From Bacillota bacterium (GTDB taxonomy: Bacteria > Bacillota > UBA4882 > UBA8346): a DNA stretch of 37,957 bases. A program made the translations under genes and the position numbers. The notes beneath the pieces were generated by a model. It was not told where the DNA came from, did no database searches, and saw only the letters and a list, made by a program, of their open reading frames with translations. The number at the start of each line of letters is the position of its first letter. Within the stretch, counting starts at the first letter, position 1. Of this stretch, positions 7,545 to 16,231 are shown one piece after another. The stretch spans positions 1 through 37,957 of the forward strand of contig JAEWZY010000029.1 of the NCBI GenBank assembly GCA_023394955.1, in the 5' to 3' direction.

Positions 7545-7823
7545 TTATTTTGGATAAACATCATCCGGCGTATTTACGCTGAAGGTATTACCGCCTTCGC
7601 CGGTCCAGGTCCCGCTATAACAAAGATAGATAGCGTATCCTTCATTGTTGTTAAAATTGTTCCCTCTTCCCGTCAATATGCCGGTACTGCCCACATAACC
7701 CCGCCGCCGGTACCGCCGTCACCACCCTAGGCCACGTTTCCGGAGATCTTATTGTTTTGAATGGTTGGATCGCAAATCCCGGAGACGCTTTTCCCAATAA
7801 AAATCCCGTCCCAAAAATGTTTG
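7545..7823 (-). pseudogene. Decayed 3' remnant of a beta-helix (pectate-lyase-fold) protein gene
   Basis: Translating the minus strand by eye gives two pieces in different frames. The upstream piece reads WDGIFIGKSVSGICD and then PTIQNNKISGN before a TAG. The downstream piece reads GNNFNNNEGYAIYLCYS, then TWTGEGGNT, and ends VYPK with TAA at 7545-7547. Asn-rich N-N-x-I-S-G-N rungs are typical of right-handed parallel beta-helix proteins. There is no start codon with a binding site, and a stop plus a frame change interrupt the reading. The remnant lies directly after the groEL terminator, where its original 5' part would have been. It could be a rearrangement scar. Confidence 0.6.
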
Positions 7824-7836
7824 ATGATCAGAAGAT

Positions 7837-7866
7837 AAAAAAAGACCCGGCTTTCCCGGGTCTTTT
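7837..7866 (-). terminator. Rho-independent terminator of groES-groEL
   Basis: AAAAGACCCGG (7840-7850) and CCGGGTCTTTT (7856-7866) form a perfect 11-bp stem with a 5-nt loop. On the minus strand a run of seven T follows. It begins seven bases past the groEL stop codon. Confidence 0.93.
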
Positions 7867-7872
7867 AAGTTA

Positions 7873-9507
7873 TTACATATCCATGCCGCCCATGCCGCCG
7901 GGCATTCCGCCACCGGGCATCATCGGTTTTTCTTTTTCCGGAATCTCGGTCACCAAACATTCGGTGGTTAGGAGCATACCAGCGATACTGGCTGCATTTT
8001 GTAATGCGCTTCTGGTTACCTTAGCCGGATCAACGATACCAGCGGGAACCATCTCCACATACTCGCCGGTCAAAGCATTAAAGCCTTTACCTTTCGGCAT
8101 TGAAGTAACTTTTTCAACAATAACCGAACCTTCAGCACCAGCGTTATTAGCAATCTGCCGTAACGGCTCAGCCAATGCCTTTCTGACAATGCTGATTCCT
8201 GTGGCCACATCGCCGCCCTCTTGGATGCTATCTAATGCTGGCGCAATTTGAAGCAACGCCACTCCGCCGCCTGGGACAACACCTTCTTCAACTGCAGCCC
8301 TGGTAGCGGAGAGCGCATCCTCGATCCGGTGTTTTTTCTCTTTCATCTCAGTTTCGGTAGCGGCGCCGACTTGAATTACAGCAACCCCGCCCGAGAGTTT
8401 CGCCAGACGTTCTTGGAGTTTTTCCCGATCATAGTCGGAAGTGGTCTCTTCAATCTGGATCTTGATCTGGTTAATCCTGTTCTTGATCTCCTGATTACTG
8501 CCTTTACCATCAACGATAGTAGTTTCGTCTTTGCTCATTTTCACCTGGCGCGCTTGACCCAGCATCTCAATGGTGGTATTCTCTAAGGTCATCCCCACTT
8601 TTTCGGAGATCACTTGGCCGCCGGTGACAATGGCGATATCACTAAGCATAGCTTCGCGGCGGTCACCGAATCCAGGGGCTTTAACAGCCACTACATTTAA
8701 TACTCCCCTTAACTTATTAACCACCAGGGTTGCCAAGGCCTCCCCCTCCACATCCTCGGCAATGACTAACAAAGGTTTCCCTCTTTGCATCACTTTCTCT
8801 AAGATTGGGAGCAAGTCTTTGATCATTGAAATTTTCTTGTCGGTAAGTAAGATAAAGGGTTCGTCCAAAACCGCTTCCATTCGTTCGGAATCGGTAATCA
8901 TATAAGGAGAGACATAACCCCGGTCAAATTGCATGCCTTCCACAACTTCCAAGTTAGTCCCCATGGTTTGGGACTCTTCCACTGTAATAACGCCGTCTTT
9001 ACCGACTTTCTCCATGGCCTCGGCAATCAAGGCTCCGATCTCATCATCAGCGGCGGATATTGCGGCCACATGAGTAATGTCTTCCTTGCTGTCCACCGAT
9101 TTACTTTCTTTTTTTAGTTCCTCAACTACTACTTGCACTGCCTTTTCAATACCTTTTTTCAGAACCATCGGGTTGGCTCCGGCGGCTACATTTTTTAACC
9201 CTTCTCTCACCATAGCTTGGGCTAACAACGTGGCCGTAGTTGTGCCGTCCCCGGCAATATCATTGGTCTTGGTAGCCACTTCTTTAGCAAGTTGGGCTCC
9301 CATATTCTGAAACGGATCTTCAAGTTCAATTTCTTTGGCAATGGTCACACCATCATTGGTGATGGTGGGTGACCCGTATTTTTTATCCAACACAACATTC
9401 CGGCCTTTAGGACCCAGAGTCACCTTAACCGCCTCGGCCAAAGCGTTAACCCCACGTTCCAAGGCATGACGGGCTTCTTCGCCAAATATCAACTGTTTAG
9501 CGGCCAT
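7873..9507 (-). CDS. groL: 60-kDa chaperonin GroEL
   Basis: Forms the double-ring ATP-driven folding chamber with GroES. The 544-residue length is standard. Visible landmarks are LGPKGRNVVLDKKYGSP (32-48), the ATP-site DGTTTAT (87-93) and the C-terminal Gly-Met tail PGGGMPGGMGGM. The start at 9507 has GGAAGGTGA just upstream; a GTG three codons earlier overlaps that site. It lies 29 nt after groES and shares its promoter and CIRCE operator, so HrcA control is expected. Confidence 0.98.
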   Translation of the reverse strand: MAAKQLIFGEEARHALERGVNALAEAVKVTLGPKGRNVVLDKKYGSPTITNDGVTIAKEIELEDPFQNMGAQLAKEVATKTNDIAGDGTTTATLLAQAMVREGLKNVAAGANPMVLKKGIEKAVQVVVEELKKESKSVDSKEDITHVAAISAADDEIGALIAEAMEKVGKDGVITVEESQTMGTNLEVVEGMQFDRGYVSPYMITDSERMEAVLDEPFILLTDKKISMIKDLLPILEKVMQRGKPLLVIAEDVEGEALATLVVNKLRGVLNVVAVKAPGFGDRREAMLSDIAIVTGGQVISEKVGMTLENTTIEMLGQARQVKMSKDETTIVDGKGSNQEIKNRINQIKIQIEETTSDYDREKLQERLAKLSGGVAVIQVGAATETEMKEKKHRIEDALSATRAAVEEGVVPGGGVALLQIAPALDSIQEGGDVATGISIVRKALAEPLRQIANNAGAEGSVIVEKVTSMPKGKGFNALTGEYVEMVPAGIVDPAKVTRSALQNAASIAGMLLTTECLVTEIPEKEKPMMPGGGMPGGMGGMDM

Positions 9508-9536
9508 TGAATTCACCTTCCTTATATAGAATTAAT

Positions 9537-9827
9537 TTATTGGTTCACTATGGCCAATACATCGCTTTCTTTTAAAACCATATACTCTTCGCCATCCAAC
9601 TTGACTTCGGTTCCGGCATATTTCGCATATAATACTTTATCGCCAACTTTGACATCGAGAGCGACTTTTTGCCCATTTTCAAGCACTTTTCCCGAACCAA
9701 CCGCCATAACCTCTCCCATTTGTGGTTTTTCTTTAGCGGTATCCGGGATAAAAATCCCGCTCTTGGTTTTTTCTTCACTTTCCAAAACTTTAATAACAAT
9801 TCTTTCTCCTAACGGGGTAATGTTCAT
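9537..9827 (-). CDS. groS: 10-kDa co-chaperonin GroES
   Basis: The lid of the GroEL chamber. The protein of 96 residues begins MNITPLGERIVIK and carries the mobile-loop region KTKSGIFIPDTAKEKP (about 20-35) and the C-terminal EEYMVLKESDVLAIV. The ATG at 9827 is preceded by GAGGAGGGAAGG. An upstream in-frame extension of 13 codons would run through that site and into the CIRCE element, so it is rejected. First gene of the heat-shock operon. Confidence 0.97.
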   Translation of the reverse strand: MNITPLGERIVIKVLESEEKTKSGIFIPDTAKEKPQMGEVMAVGSGKVLENGQKVALDVKVGDKVLYAKYAGTEVKLDGEEYMVLKESDVLAIVNQ

Positions 9828-9859
9828 ACCTTCCCTCCTCTCGACAAAGATTAAATTTA

Positions 9860-9886
9860 TTAGCACTCATTAAAAGTGAGTGCTAA
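9860..9886. promoter_or_regulatory. CIRCE operator (HrcA binding site)
   Basis: TTAGCACTC (9860-9868), nine bases, and GAGTGCTAA (9878-9886) match the CIRCE consensus in both arms and in spacer length. It lies 32 nt upstream of the groES start. CIRCE is bound by the repressor HrcA, whose gene is not in this window. A possible minus-strand promoter just upstream has TATAAA at 9898-9903 and TTGCTA at 9919-9924, but the 15-nt spacing is short. Confidence 0.97.
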
Positions 9887-10213
9887 TCAATTATGATTTT
9901 ATAAAACTATTCCGAGATTAGCAAGAGCCTTGATACCTATTCTAATGTTATTTTATCTAAATAAGGTTAATTTATGCAATATATCTATTGATATCTCCCC
10001 CATCATGCTTATTTTAATTTGAAAAATAAGGAGTTCTAAATACGAGACTAACATATGGATAAGGTCTATAAAATGACTAATAAAAAACCATATTAAGTAA
10101 AGACCTCAGATGGAAAAGTATTTATTTTCAATTTGGACTTTCACCGAATCTTTGCTTATTATTTCCTTGTGAGATCTGAATTTTAAGGATGGTGATAAAC
10201 GATTCAGCTTCCT
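9887..10213. other. Intergenic region between groES and the DNA ligase gene
   Basis: AT-rich, no gene seen. It holds the probable groES promoter at its left end and an exact inverted repeat, CTTATTTT (10008-10015) with AAAATAAG (10023-10030). The sequence AAGGATGGTGAT (10185-10196) is the likely ribosome binding site of the ligase gene. No clear plus-strand promoter was found. Confidence 0.6.
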
Positions 10214-11161
10214 TTGTATATCAAACCAATGCTTGCCTCAACGACTAAACCATTTGACTCTGATGAATTTACCTATGAAATCAAATGGGATGGTTATCGT
10301 TCCTTAGCTTTTTTAGACTCTCAAACTATATTGCAAAGTAGAAACCTGAAAAATATTTCCTTTGTCTTCCCGGAGTTGACAAATATACATCGCCCTCAAA
10401 AAAAACAAGGTATCGTACTGGATGGAGAGATAATTGCGCTTCGTAATGGAAAACCGTGTTTTCTTGAACTCCAAAAAAGTGGCCGGCTCCGCAAGGAATC
10501 TCAAATTAGCAATAGGACTAAATCCATTCCTGTTGTTTACGTAGTCTTTGATCTCCTTTATTTAAATTATCAATCAATAATGAATGAACCCCTTGAAAAA
10601 CGCCGTTCATTACTTGTAGAAAATCTAAAGCCCTTGGATCAATTAATTATAACCGAATTTATCCAAAACCAAGGTGTAGCTTATTTTCAATCAATTTCGG
10701 AAATGGGTTTGGAAGGCGTAATAGCCAAAAAAAAAGGCAGTATTTATCTCCCTGGTAAACGTGTTAAAACATGGTTGAAATTTAAAAGAAAAAGGACTGG
10801 ACCCTTTATAATCTGTGGTCTCATGTATAATCATAGTTCCCGCGGGGACTTACGCTCAATTTTACTAGGAGCTTACCGTGACAAAAAACTTACTTTTTTT
10901 GGCATGGTCGGAACCGGGTTTTCCCGGCTAGAATTGGAGATCCTTTTAAAAGAGTTGGAAAAGATAAAAACCGATATTTGTCCGTTTACGAAGTCATCTA
11001 ATCTTCCACCTAAAAATGTGATCTGGACTAGGCCAATTATCGTTTGTGAAGTTGAATATTTGGAATTAACTGATGAAGGAGTTCTAAGGCATCCTAGTTT
11101 TATCCAAATCAGATCGGATTTAAGGCCGGAAGACTGTATTTTTGATGAAGTTAGAAGTTAA
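10214..11161 (+). CDS. ligD: ATP-dependent DNA ligase (LigD ligase domain as a separate protein)
   Basis: Seals DNA nicks using ATP; it corresponds to the ligase domain of bacterial LigD, used in non-homologous end joining. The adenylated lysine is Lys24 in EIKWDGYR. Other motifs are LDGEI, VVFDLLYL, EGVIAKKKGS and WLKFKRKR, and the OB-fold end contains HPSFIQIRSDLRPEDC. The protein lacks the primase/polymerase and 3'-phosphoesterase domains; the polymerase is the next gene, 44 nt on. The start is uncertain: TTG at 10214 is used here, but the GGTGAT site at 10191-10196 fits better with the rare start ATT at 10202, which would add four residues. Confidence in function is high, in the start low. 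Confidence 0.88.
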   Translation: MYIKPMLASTTKPFDSDEFTYEIKWDGYRSLAFLDSQTILQSRNLKNISFVFPELTNIHRPQKKQGIVLDGEIIALRNGKPCFLELQKSGRLRKESQISNRTKSIPVVYVVFDLLYLNYQSIMNEPLEKRRSLLVENLKPLDQLIITEFIQNQGVAYFQSISEMGLEGVIAKKKGSIYLPGKRVKTWLKFKRKRTGPFIICGLMYNHSSRGDLRSILLGAYRDKKLTFFGMVGTGFSRLELEILLKELEKIKTDICPFTKSSNLPPKNVIWTRPIIVCEVEYLELTDEGVLRHPSFIQIRSDLRPEDCIFDEVRS

Positions 11162-11205
11162 TACAGCAGGCAGGAGAAATTCAGTTAATCAGTTGAGGAC
11201 TGACC

Positions 11206-12093
11206 ATGCAATCAACCATTCTTGTCAACCAACATCAAGTGCCGGTCAAAAATCCGGATAAGGTCTTCTGGCCGGAGGACGGGTATACCAAGGCTGACAT
11301 CATACAATATTACGCTTCAATATGGCCTTATATCGCTCCCCATCTCAAGGGCAGGCCGGTCTCGCTAGTACGTTACCCGGAGGGGATTAATGGTAAATTT
11401 TTTTACCAAAAGGATCCTCCCCGGCCTCCGGCATGGGTAAATACAGTTCCTATTCAGTCGGAAGACCGGATCATCAATTACGCTATGGTCAATAACCTAG
11501 AAACCCTGATTTGGTCTGTTAATCTCGGTTGTATTGAGGTCCATCCCTGGCTTTCGACAGTAATTAACCTCGATCTCCCAACTTATCTTATTTTTGATTT
11601 AGATCCTATGGAACCGGCTGTATTTAGCGATGCAGCAAAAATTGCCCAATTCATTAAGACGTTATTATCAGAACTTAATCTAAAGGCTTTTCCTAAAATA
11701 TCCGGGGCCACTGGAATTCATATTTACCTTCCTCTGGCCCAAAATTACTCCTATAAACAGACCAGTAATTTCGTAAAACAACTCGGCGCGGTTATAATTG
11801 AAGCTTTCCCGGAATTGGCCACCAATGAACGAAAAATCTCTAACCGGAATGGTAAAGTATATATCGATCACTTACAGAATTTAAAAGGAAAAACCATCGC
11901 TTCGGTTTATAGTTTACGCCCTTTACCCGGTGCTCCGGTTTCGATCCCGATAACCTGGGATGAATTATCCGATGTTCATCCTGGAATGTTCAATATTCTA
12001 ACCGCCCCTGAGAGAATAAAAGCAACTGGCGATTACTTCAAACCATTACTCCATCTAAAGCAAAAACTACCCGATTCGTTTTTAACCTCATGA
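11206..12093 (+). CDS. LigD-type primase/polymerase (PolDom) as a separate protein
   Basis: An archaeo-eukaryotic-primase-fold polymerase that fills or extends DNA ends, preferring ribonucleotides, during end joining. The 295-residue length fits the stand-alone PolDom. Visible motifs are EVHPW (111-115), the catalytic DLD (131-133), SGATGIH (166-172) and the third acidic residue Asp221 in VYIDHLQN, followed by SVYSLRPLPGAPVSIPITW. GAGG stands eight bases before the ATG. It is the second gene of a two-gene operon with the ligase. A Ku gene, the usual partner, is not present in the window. Confidence 0.92.
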   Translation: MQSTILVNQHQVPVKNPDKVFWPEDGYTKADIIQYYASIWPYIAPHLKGRPVSLVRYPEGINGKFFYQKDPPRPPAWVNTVPIQSEDRIINYAMVNNLETLIWSVNLGCIEVHPWLSTVINLDLPTYLIFDLDPMEPAVFSDAAKIAQFIKTLLSELNLKAFPKISGATGIHIYLPLAQNYSYKQTSNFVKQLGAVIIEAFPELATNERKISNRNGKVYIDHLQNLKGKTIASVYSLRPLPGAPVSIPITWDELSDVHPGMFNILTAPERIKATGDYFKPLLHLKQKLPDSFLTS

Positions 12094-12189
12094 CTTAGAA
12101 AGAAAGACGCCTGACACGCTCGTATGAGATACGAAAAAATGTTACAGTTTTCCTTACTTCATCAAGTTACTCTATAAATGATTAATGCT

Positions 12190-12963
12190 TCACCGATAAT
12201 ATACCGGCTCTCCCGCTGTTTCATTCCAGGGAAGGCCCATTTCAAATTCACCATAGACCGGTAAGTGATCAGATAACTCGTTTTCATACACTTTCATACT
12301 TTTTAATACCAAATTTGCGCTGGTAAAGATCATATCAACTTCAGGACCAATTCGACCGTCGCTTAATCTCAGGGTCCCCCGGGTCTGAGATGGTTCATGC
12401 TTAATCCAATTTCTTTTTATTAAATTCAGTTCAGGGCCACTTGGATCTTGATTAAAATCCCCGGTGATGATCAACGGTTCACCTAATTGAACTCCAAGAT
12501 TGACGATCTTACCTACCTGAGCTAGACGTTCCGAATTCGATAACCCTAGATGAGTGGTTAAAAAATTAACTCTAGCCCCAGCGGCCCGGACTTGAACAGC
12601 TAGACAACTCCGTGCTTCAAGGTTTCCAGGAAGTATTTCGGTCCAAGAATTAATAATCGGGAATTTACTTAAGACTAGATTTCCAAAAAAGCCTTTATTA
12701 TTACACTTAAGCATAGCTGCGAAAACCGGATGCATTCCTAGCTTCTCCTCTAATAAAGAAACCATATCCTGATAATCAGTTTTTATAGACCAAAAACGGC
12801 TAACCTCTTGGAGCCCGGCTAGATCCGGTTTGATTTTGCCGATAAATTCGGTGATTTGCTCTAGATTGTACTCTCCATAAGGAGTTATCCCATTATGAAT
12901 ATTAAAAGTTAAAACTTTAAGATTCTGTTTACAGTTTGAAAAATAAGAATCCCGCCTCTGCAT
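12190..12963 (-). CDS. Endonuclease/exonuclease/phosphatase (EEP) family hydrolase
   Basis: A metal-dependent phosphodiesterase or phosphatase of the DNase I-like fold; its substrate could be nucleic acid, a phospholipid or a small phosphoester. All family landmarks appear: FNIHNG (Asn21), LQEV (Glu53), TTHLG (His138), TGDFNQDP (Asp169, Asn171) and SDHLPV (Asp232, His233). No signal peptide is visible, so it is probably cytoplasmic. AAGGAG lies 13 bases before the ATG, which is a long spacing, but no better start exists. It is convergent with the polymerase gene and monocistronic. Confidence 0.85.
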   Translation of the reverse strand: MQRRDSYFSNCKQNLKVLTFNIHNGITPYGEYNLEQITEFIGKIKPDLAGLQEVSRFWSIKTDYQDMVSLLEEKLGMHPVFAAMLKCNNKGFFGNLVLSKFPIINSWTEILPGNLEARSCLAVQVRAAGARVNFLTTHLGLSNSERLAQVGKIVNLGVQLGEPLIITGDFNQDPSGPELNLIKRNWIKHEPSQTRGTLRLSDGRIGPEVDMIFTSANLVLKSMKVYENELSDHLPVYGEFEMGLPWNETAGEPVYYR

Positions 12964-13370
12964 TAAAACTAATATTCTCCTTGTAATTAAGAATTCTTTT
13001 TATTAATTGTTTTTAATATTAGGCCATTAACCTTCATTATTATTCTATGTTAAAGTTATCCAAGATCATGGTTTATTATTCCATTCCATTTTTTAACAAC
13101 AAAATTTAAAACAAGACTGCCCTGATCCATTGAAAAAATTATTCTAAACTGAATAATAAAGAGGAATAATACGAAAAATATCTTCCTGTAAGAGACTGTC
13201 TTTACCCTACTCTTAAAAAATCCTAAATCTTAAAGTATTTATTCCTATTTATATTATTTCCAACATCATTTCCTGTTTGAGGTAAGTTTTGTCATCAATA
13301 CTAGTATAGATCCGCTTTGAAACGGCAATATTATAAAAGTTAATTGTAAGCTTTAGAAAGGGGGATAGGA
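12964..13370. other. Long AT-rich intergenic region upstream of the DUF4912 gene
   Basis: No gene or RNA is recognised in these 407 bases. The left end holds the leader of the EEP gene (minus strand) and the right end the leader of the DUF4912 gene with AAGGGGGATAGG. Both genes must start here in opposite directions, but no promoter with good hexamers and spacing stands out. Confidence 0.5.
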
Positions 13371-14414
13371 ATGACCCGAGAGGAATTGGCGGGAAAAACA
13401 AAAATTAAACTAGTAGAGATCGCCAAATCGTTAGGAGTAAAAGGTGTCTCCAAACTTACTCGGGATGATCTCATTGAGCATATCTTACTTTTAGATCCGC
13501 CATTTTCTGCCAATCCTAATCAAGAAAAGGAGATATCTCAACATTTAAACAAGACCCTGGTAGATACCGAGCCTTTATATGTGCAACCTCCTCTGCCCGA
13601 ACACTTAACCGGAGTAACAGTGACGGAAAACAAGGAGATTCAAATTCCTCAAACATATAACGACACCGGAATTGTACTGATGGTTCGTGATCCTTATTGG
13701 CTATATTCTTACTGGAACATCAATCATGGTACCAAAGAAAAGATTGCTTCGGTCCATGGCCCATGGGAAGATTTATCCCTGGTCTTGCGAGTTTATGATA
13801 CTACTGATGTCAATTTTGACGGTTTTAATAGTAATTACTATTTTGACATCCATATTAACCATCAGGCTAGTAACTGGTATGTCCATGTAGGAGGGCCTAA
13901 TCGGACATTTTGCGTGGATTTAGGATTTTTTCAGGCTAACGGCAACTTTTATACGATCGTTCGTTCCAATTCAGTAACTACTCCCAGAGATAACATCTCC
14001 GATGTAATTGATGAAGAGTGGATGGTTATTGAGGAAGACTTTCGACGGCTCTATCGGTTGGCTGGTGGAGAAATGGGTAATAGTTCCGCAGAACTTGTTG
14101 AGGCGCTGATCAAGCGTTTGGAACGAGAAATTGGTTCCGGAGTAGTTAGTAGTCTGGCAAGTCCGGTCAAATTCCAACCAAAAGAACGCAAGTTCTGGTT
14201 AGTACTGAATACAGAATTGATTGTCTATGGAGCCACCGAACCTGATGCCCAAGTTTTCATCCAAAACGAACCGATTAAGCTGCGTCCGGATGGAACATTC
14301 ACGATTCGTTTCGCATTGCCCGACGGAACACAAAACATACCGGTGACGGCTCATTCGGCTGATGGTGTTGACGCCATTACCATCACCCCAATCGTCTCCA
14401 AACAGACTACCTAG
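13371..14414 (+). CDS. DUF4912 domain protein with N-terminal Rho-N-like domain
   Basis: Function unknown. The 347 residues divide into three parts. Residues 1-42 (REELAGKTKIKLVEIAKSLG, then TRDDLIEHIL) resemble a Rho N-terminal or SAP-like helical domain. Residues about 85-230 match DUF4912: VLMVRDPYWLYSYWNI, then LVLRVYDTT, FDIHI and WYVHVGGPNRTFCVDLGF. The last 65 residues (ELIVYGATEPDAQVFI) look like an Ig-like beta domain. There is no signal peptide. It precedes the GH57 branching enzyme by 83 nt; DUF4912 genes often sit beside this GH57 type, so a role in glycogen-like glucan metabolism is an inference from context. The start has AAGGGGG nearby. Confidence 0.82.
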   Translation: MTREELAGKTKIKLVEIAKSLGVKGVSKLTRDDLIEHILLLDPPFSANPNQEKEISQHLNKTLVDTEPLYVQPPLPEHLTGVTVTENKEIQIPQTYNDTGIVLMVRDPYWLYSYWNINHGTKEKIASVHGPWEDLSLVLRVYDTTDVNFDGFNSNYYFDIHINHQASNWYVHVGGPNRTFCVDLGFFQANGNFYTIVRSNSVTTPRDNISDVIDEEWMVIEEDFRRLYRLAGGEMGNSSAELVEALIKRLEREIGSGVVSSLASPVKFQPKERKFWLVLNTELIVYGATEPDAQVFIQNEPIKLRPDGTFTIRFALPDGTQNIPVTAHSADGVDAITITPIVSKQTT

Positions 14415-14497
14415 AAATATCATTGCTGTTTTACGATCACATTAATATTTTTATTAAAAAGTTATTGATGTGGATGACTACATAAGGAGTTGATCCG

Positions 14498-16126
14498 ATG
14501 GAAAAAGGGTATCTGGCTTTGGTTTTTCATGCCCATTTACCATTTGTCCGCCATCCGGAATATCCGGATTTCTTAGAAGAAAATTGGTTTTATGAAGCCG
14601 TTACTGAAACCTATATTCCTTTATTGAAAATTTTTCAACAATTGGTTGAAGACGGTGTCAAATATCGAGTTACCATCAATCTTTCACCGCCGCTGTTATC
14701 TATGTTCAAAGACTCATTATTACAGCAACGGTATTTAAAGAAGATTGAAAATTTAATTGAACTTGCCGAAAAAGAACTGGAACGGACCAGATGGATGCCG
14801 GAATTTCACGATTTAGCCAACATGTATTTGGATCATTTCCGATTTTGTCATTATTTTTTTGCCGAAAAAAACCGTTGCGACTTGACCAACGCTTTTCGGC
14901 AACTTGAAGAGTCCGGAAATATTGAGATTATCACCTGCGCGGCTACTCACGGCTATCTACCGCTAATGTTAAACCCTGCCGCTGTCCGTGCTCAAATAAA
15001 ACTCTCCGTTCAATACCATTACCAAACTTTAAACCGCTTCCCTCGCGGTATCTGGTTGCCAGAATGTGGATATTATCCAGGGTTGGATGAGATTCTTAGA
15101 GGTGAAGGTTTAAGATACTTTTTTACTGACGCTCACGGCGTGCTTCATGCCTCGCCCCGTCCTAAATATGGCGTCTTTGCGCCTATCTATTGCCCTTCGG
15201 GAGTGGCGGCTTTCGGAAGGGACTTGGAGTCCTCAAAACAGGTTTGGAGCGCTAACGAAGGATATCCGGGTGACTATGATTATCGTGAGTTTTACCGGGA
15301 TATAGGCTATGATTTAGAATATGATTATATCCGGCCCCATCTTCCGGCAAATGGTTTGAGGGCTTTTACCGGTCTCAAGTATTATCGGATCACTGGAAAA
15401 ACCATGGACAAACAGCCCTATAATAGATGGACCGCTAAAGAAAAGGCGGCGTTGCACGCCGGAAATTTTATGTTCAATCGCGAACGACAAATTGAATATC
15501 TAGCATCAATCTTAGATCGGAAACCGATTATCATCTCACCCTATGATGCTGAACTGTTCGGACACTGGTGGTTTGAAGGGCCTAACTGGCTAGATTATCT
15601 AATTCGAAAAATCGCCTACGATCAAAAAAGCGTCAAACTAATTACCCCCGGAGATTATTTAGAGGTTTATCCTCGTAATCAAGTTTCAACACCGTCAATG
15701 TCCAGTTGGGGTTATAAAGGGTACAATGAAGTATGGCTTGAGGGGAGTAATGATTGGATCTACCGTCATCTTCATAAAGCTGCTGATCGGATGGTAGAAT
15801 TGGCACAACACTTCCCCCAGGCGGAAGGAGATCTAAGACGGGCTTTAAATCAAGCCGCTCGTGAAGTTTTACTCTTACAAAGTAGTGATTGGGCGTTTAT
15901 TATGAAAACAGGAACCATGGTCGAATATGCTGTAAAAAGAACCAAAACTCATATCAATCGGTTTAACAATTTATACGACCAAATCAAATATAACCGTATT
16001 GATCCTCAATATCTACAACAAGTGGAAGAAAAAGACAATGTTTTTCCTGAATTAAGTTATCAAATTTACAATCCAAATTATTCCTCCTTAGGACCCTCAA
16101 CTGAAGTGGCTGCGGCACAAATATAG
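14498..16126 (+). CDS. GH57 family 1,4-alpha-glucan branching enzyme (DUF1957 type)
   Basis: Probably forms alpha-1,6 branches in a glycogen-like polymer by cutting and transferring alpha-1,4 chains. The 542-residue protein begins with the GH57 motif HAHLP (11-15). The nucleophile is Glu189 in GIWLPECGY, and the acid/base is Asp350 in SPYDAELFGHWWFEGP. WGYKGYNEVW and a C-terminal helical region (DUF1957) rich in Arg and Lys complete the family's layout. TAAGGAG stands before the ATG. It is downstream of the DUF4912 gene on the same strand. Glycogen synthase or phosphorylase genes are not in view, so the branching role rests on motif and family knowledge. Confidence 0.88.
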   Translation: MEKGYLALVFHAHLPFVRHPEYPDFLEENWFYEAVTETYIPLLKIFQQLVEDGVKYRVTINLSPPLLSMFKDSLLQQRYLKKIENLIELAEKELERTRWMPEFHDLANMYLDHFRFCHYFFAEKNRCDLTNAFRQLEESGNIEIITCAATHGYLPLMLNPAAVRAQIKLSVQYHYQTLNRFPRGIWLPECGYYPGLDEILRGEGLRYFFTDAHGVLHASPRPKYGVFAPIYCPSGVAAFGRDLESSKQVWSANEGYPGDYDYREFYRDIGYDLEYDYIRPHLPANGLRAFTGLKYYRITGKTMDKQPYNRWTAKEKAALHAGNFMFNRERQIEYLASILDRKPIIISPYDAELFGHWWFEGPNWLDYLIRKIAYDQKSVKLITPGDYLEVYPRNQVSTPSMSSWGYKGYNEVWLEGSNDWIYRHLHKAADRMVELAQHFPQAEGDLRRALNQAAREVLLLQSSDWAFIMKTGTMVEYAVKRTKTHINRFNNLYDQIKYNRIDPQYLQQVEEKDNVFPELSYQIYNPNYSSLGPSTEVAAAQI

Positions 16127-16139
16127 TAAAAGTAGTATT

Positions 16140-16231
16140 CAGGAGTTGAGGAGTCAGAAGTCAACAGTGAAAGTTATATTTTCTAACCTTATATCAGCAA
16201 AGAGCTTCTGACTTCTAGCTCCCGGCTCCTG
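16140..16231. repeat. Imperfect inverted repeat built of GTCAGAAG/CAGGAG units
   Basis: AGTCAGAAG (16152-16160) pairs exactly with CTTCTGACT (16205-16213), and CAGGAG (16140-16145) pairs with CTCCTG (16226-16231). On the minus strand the right arm reads as short repeats of GTCAGGAG, GGGAGC and GTCAGAAG. It lies between the convergent branching enzyme and phosphatase-like genes and runs into the end of the latter. No T run follows, so it is not a standard terminator. A related-looking element is at 35551-35626. Confidence 0.6.

Noticed and set aside
7757..8251. Plus-strand open frame of 164 codons opposite groEL
   Set aside because: A shadow of groEL; its Pro/Met-rich start is the reverse of the Gly-Met tail and the terminator.
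10053..10094. 13-codon ORF starting ATGGATAAGG upstream of the ligase gene
   Set aside because: No ribosome binding site at suitable distance and no recognisable peptide.
12120..12134. Short hairpin TCGTAT-GAG-ATACGA between the LigD polymerase gene and the EEP gene
   Set aside because: A run of A follows it on the plus strand and no T run follows on the minus strand, so it does not look like a terminator for either gene.
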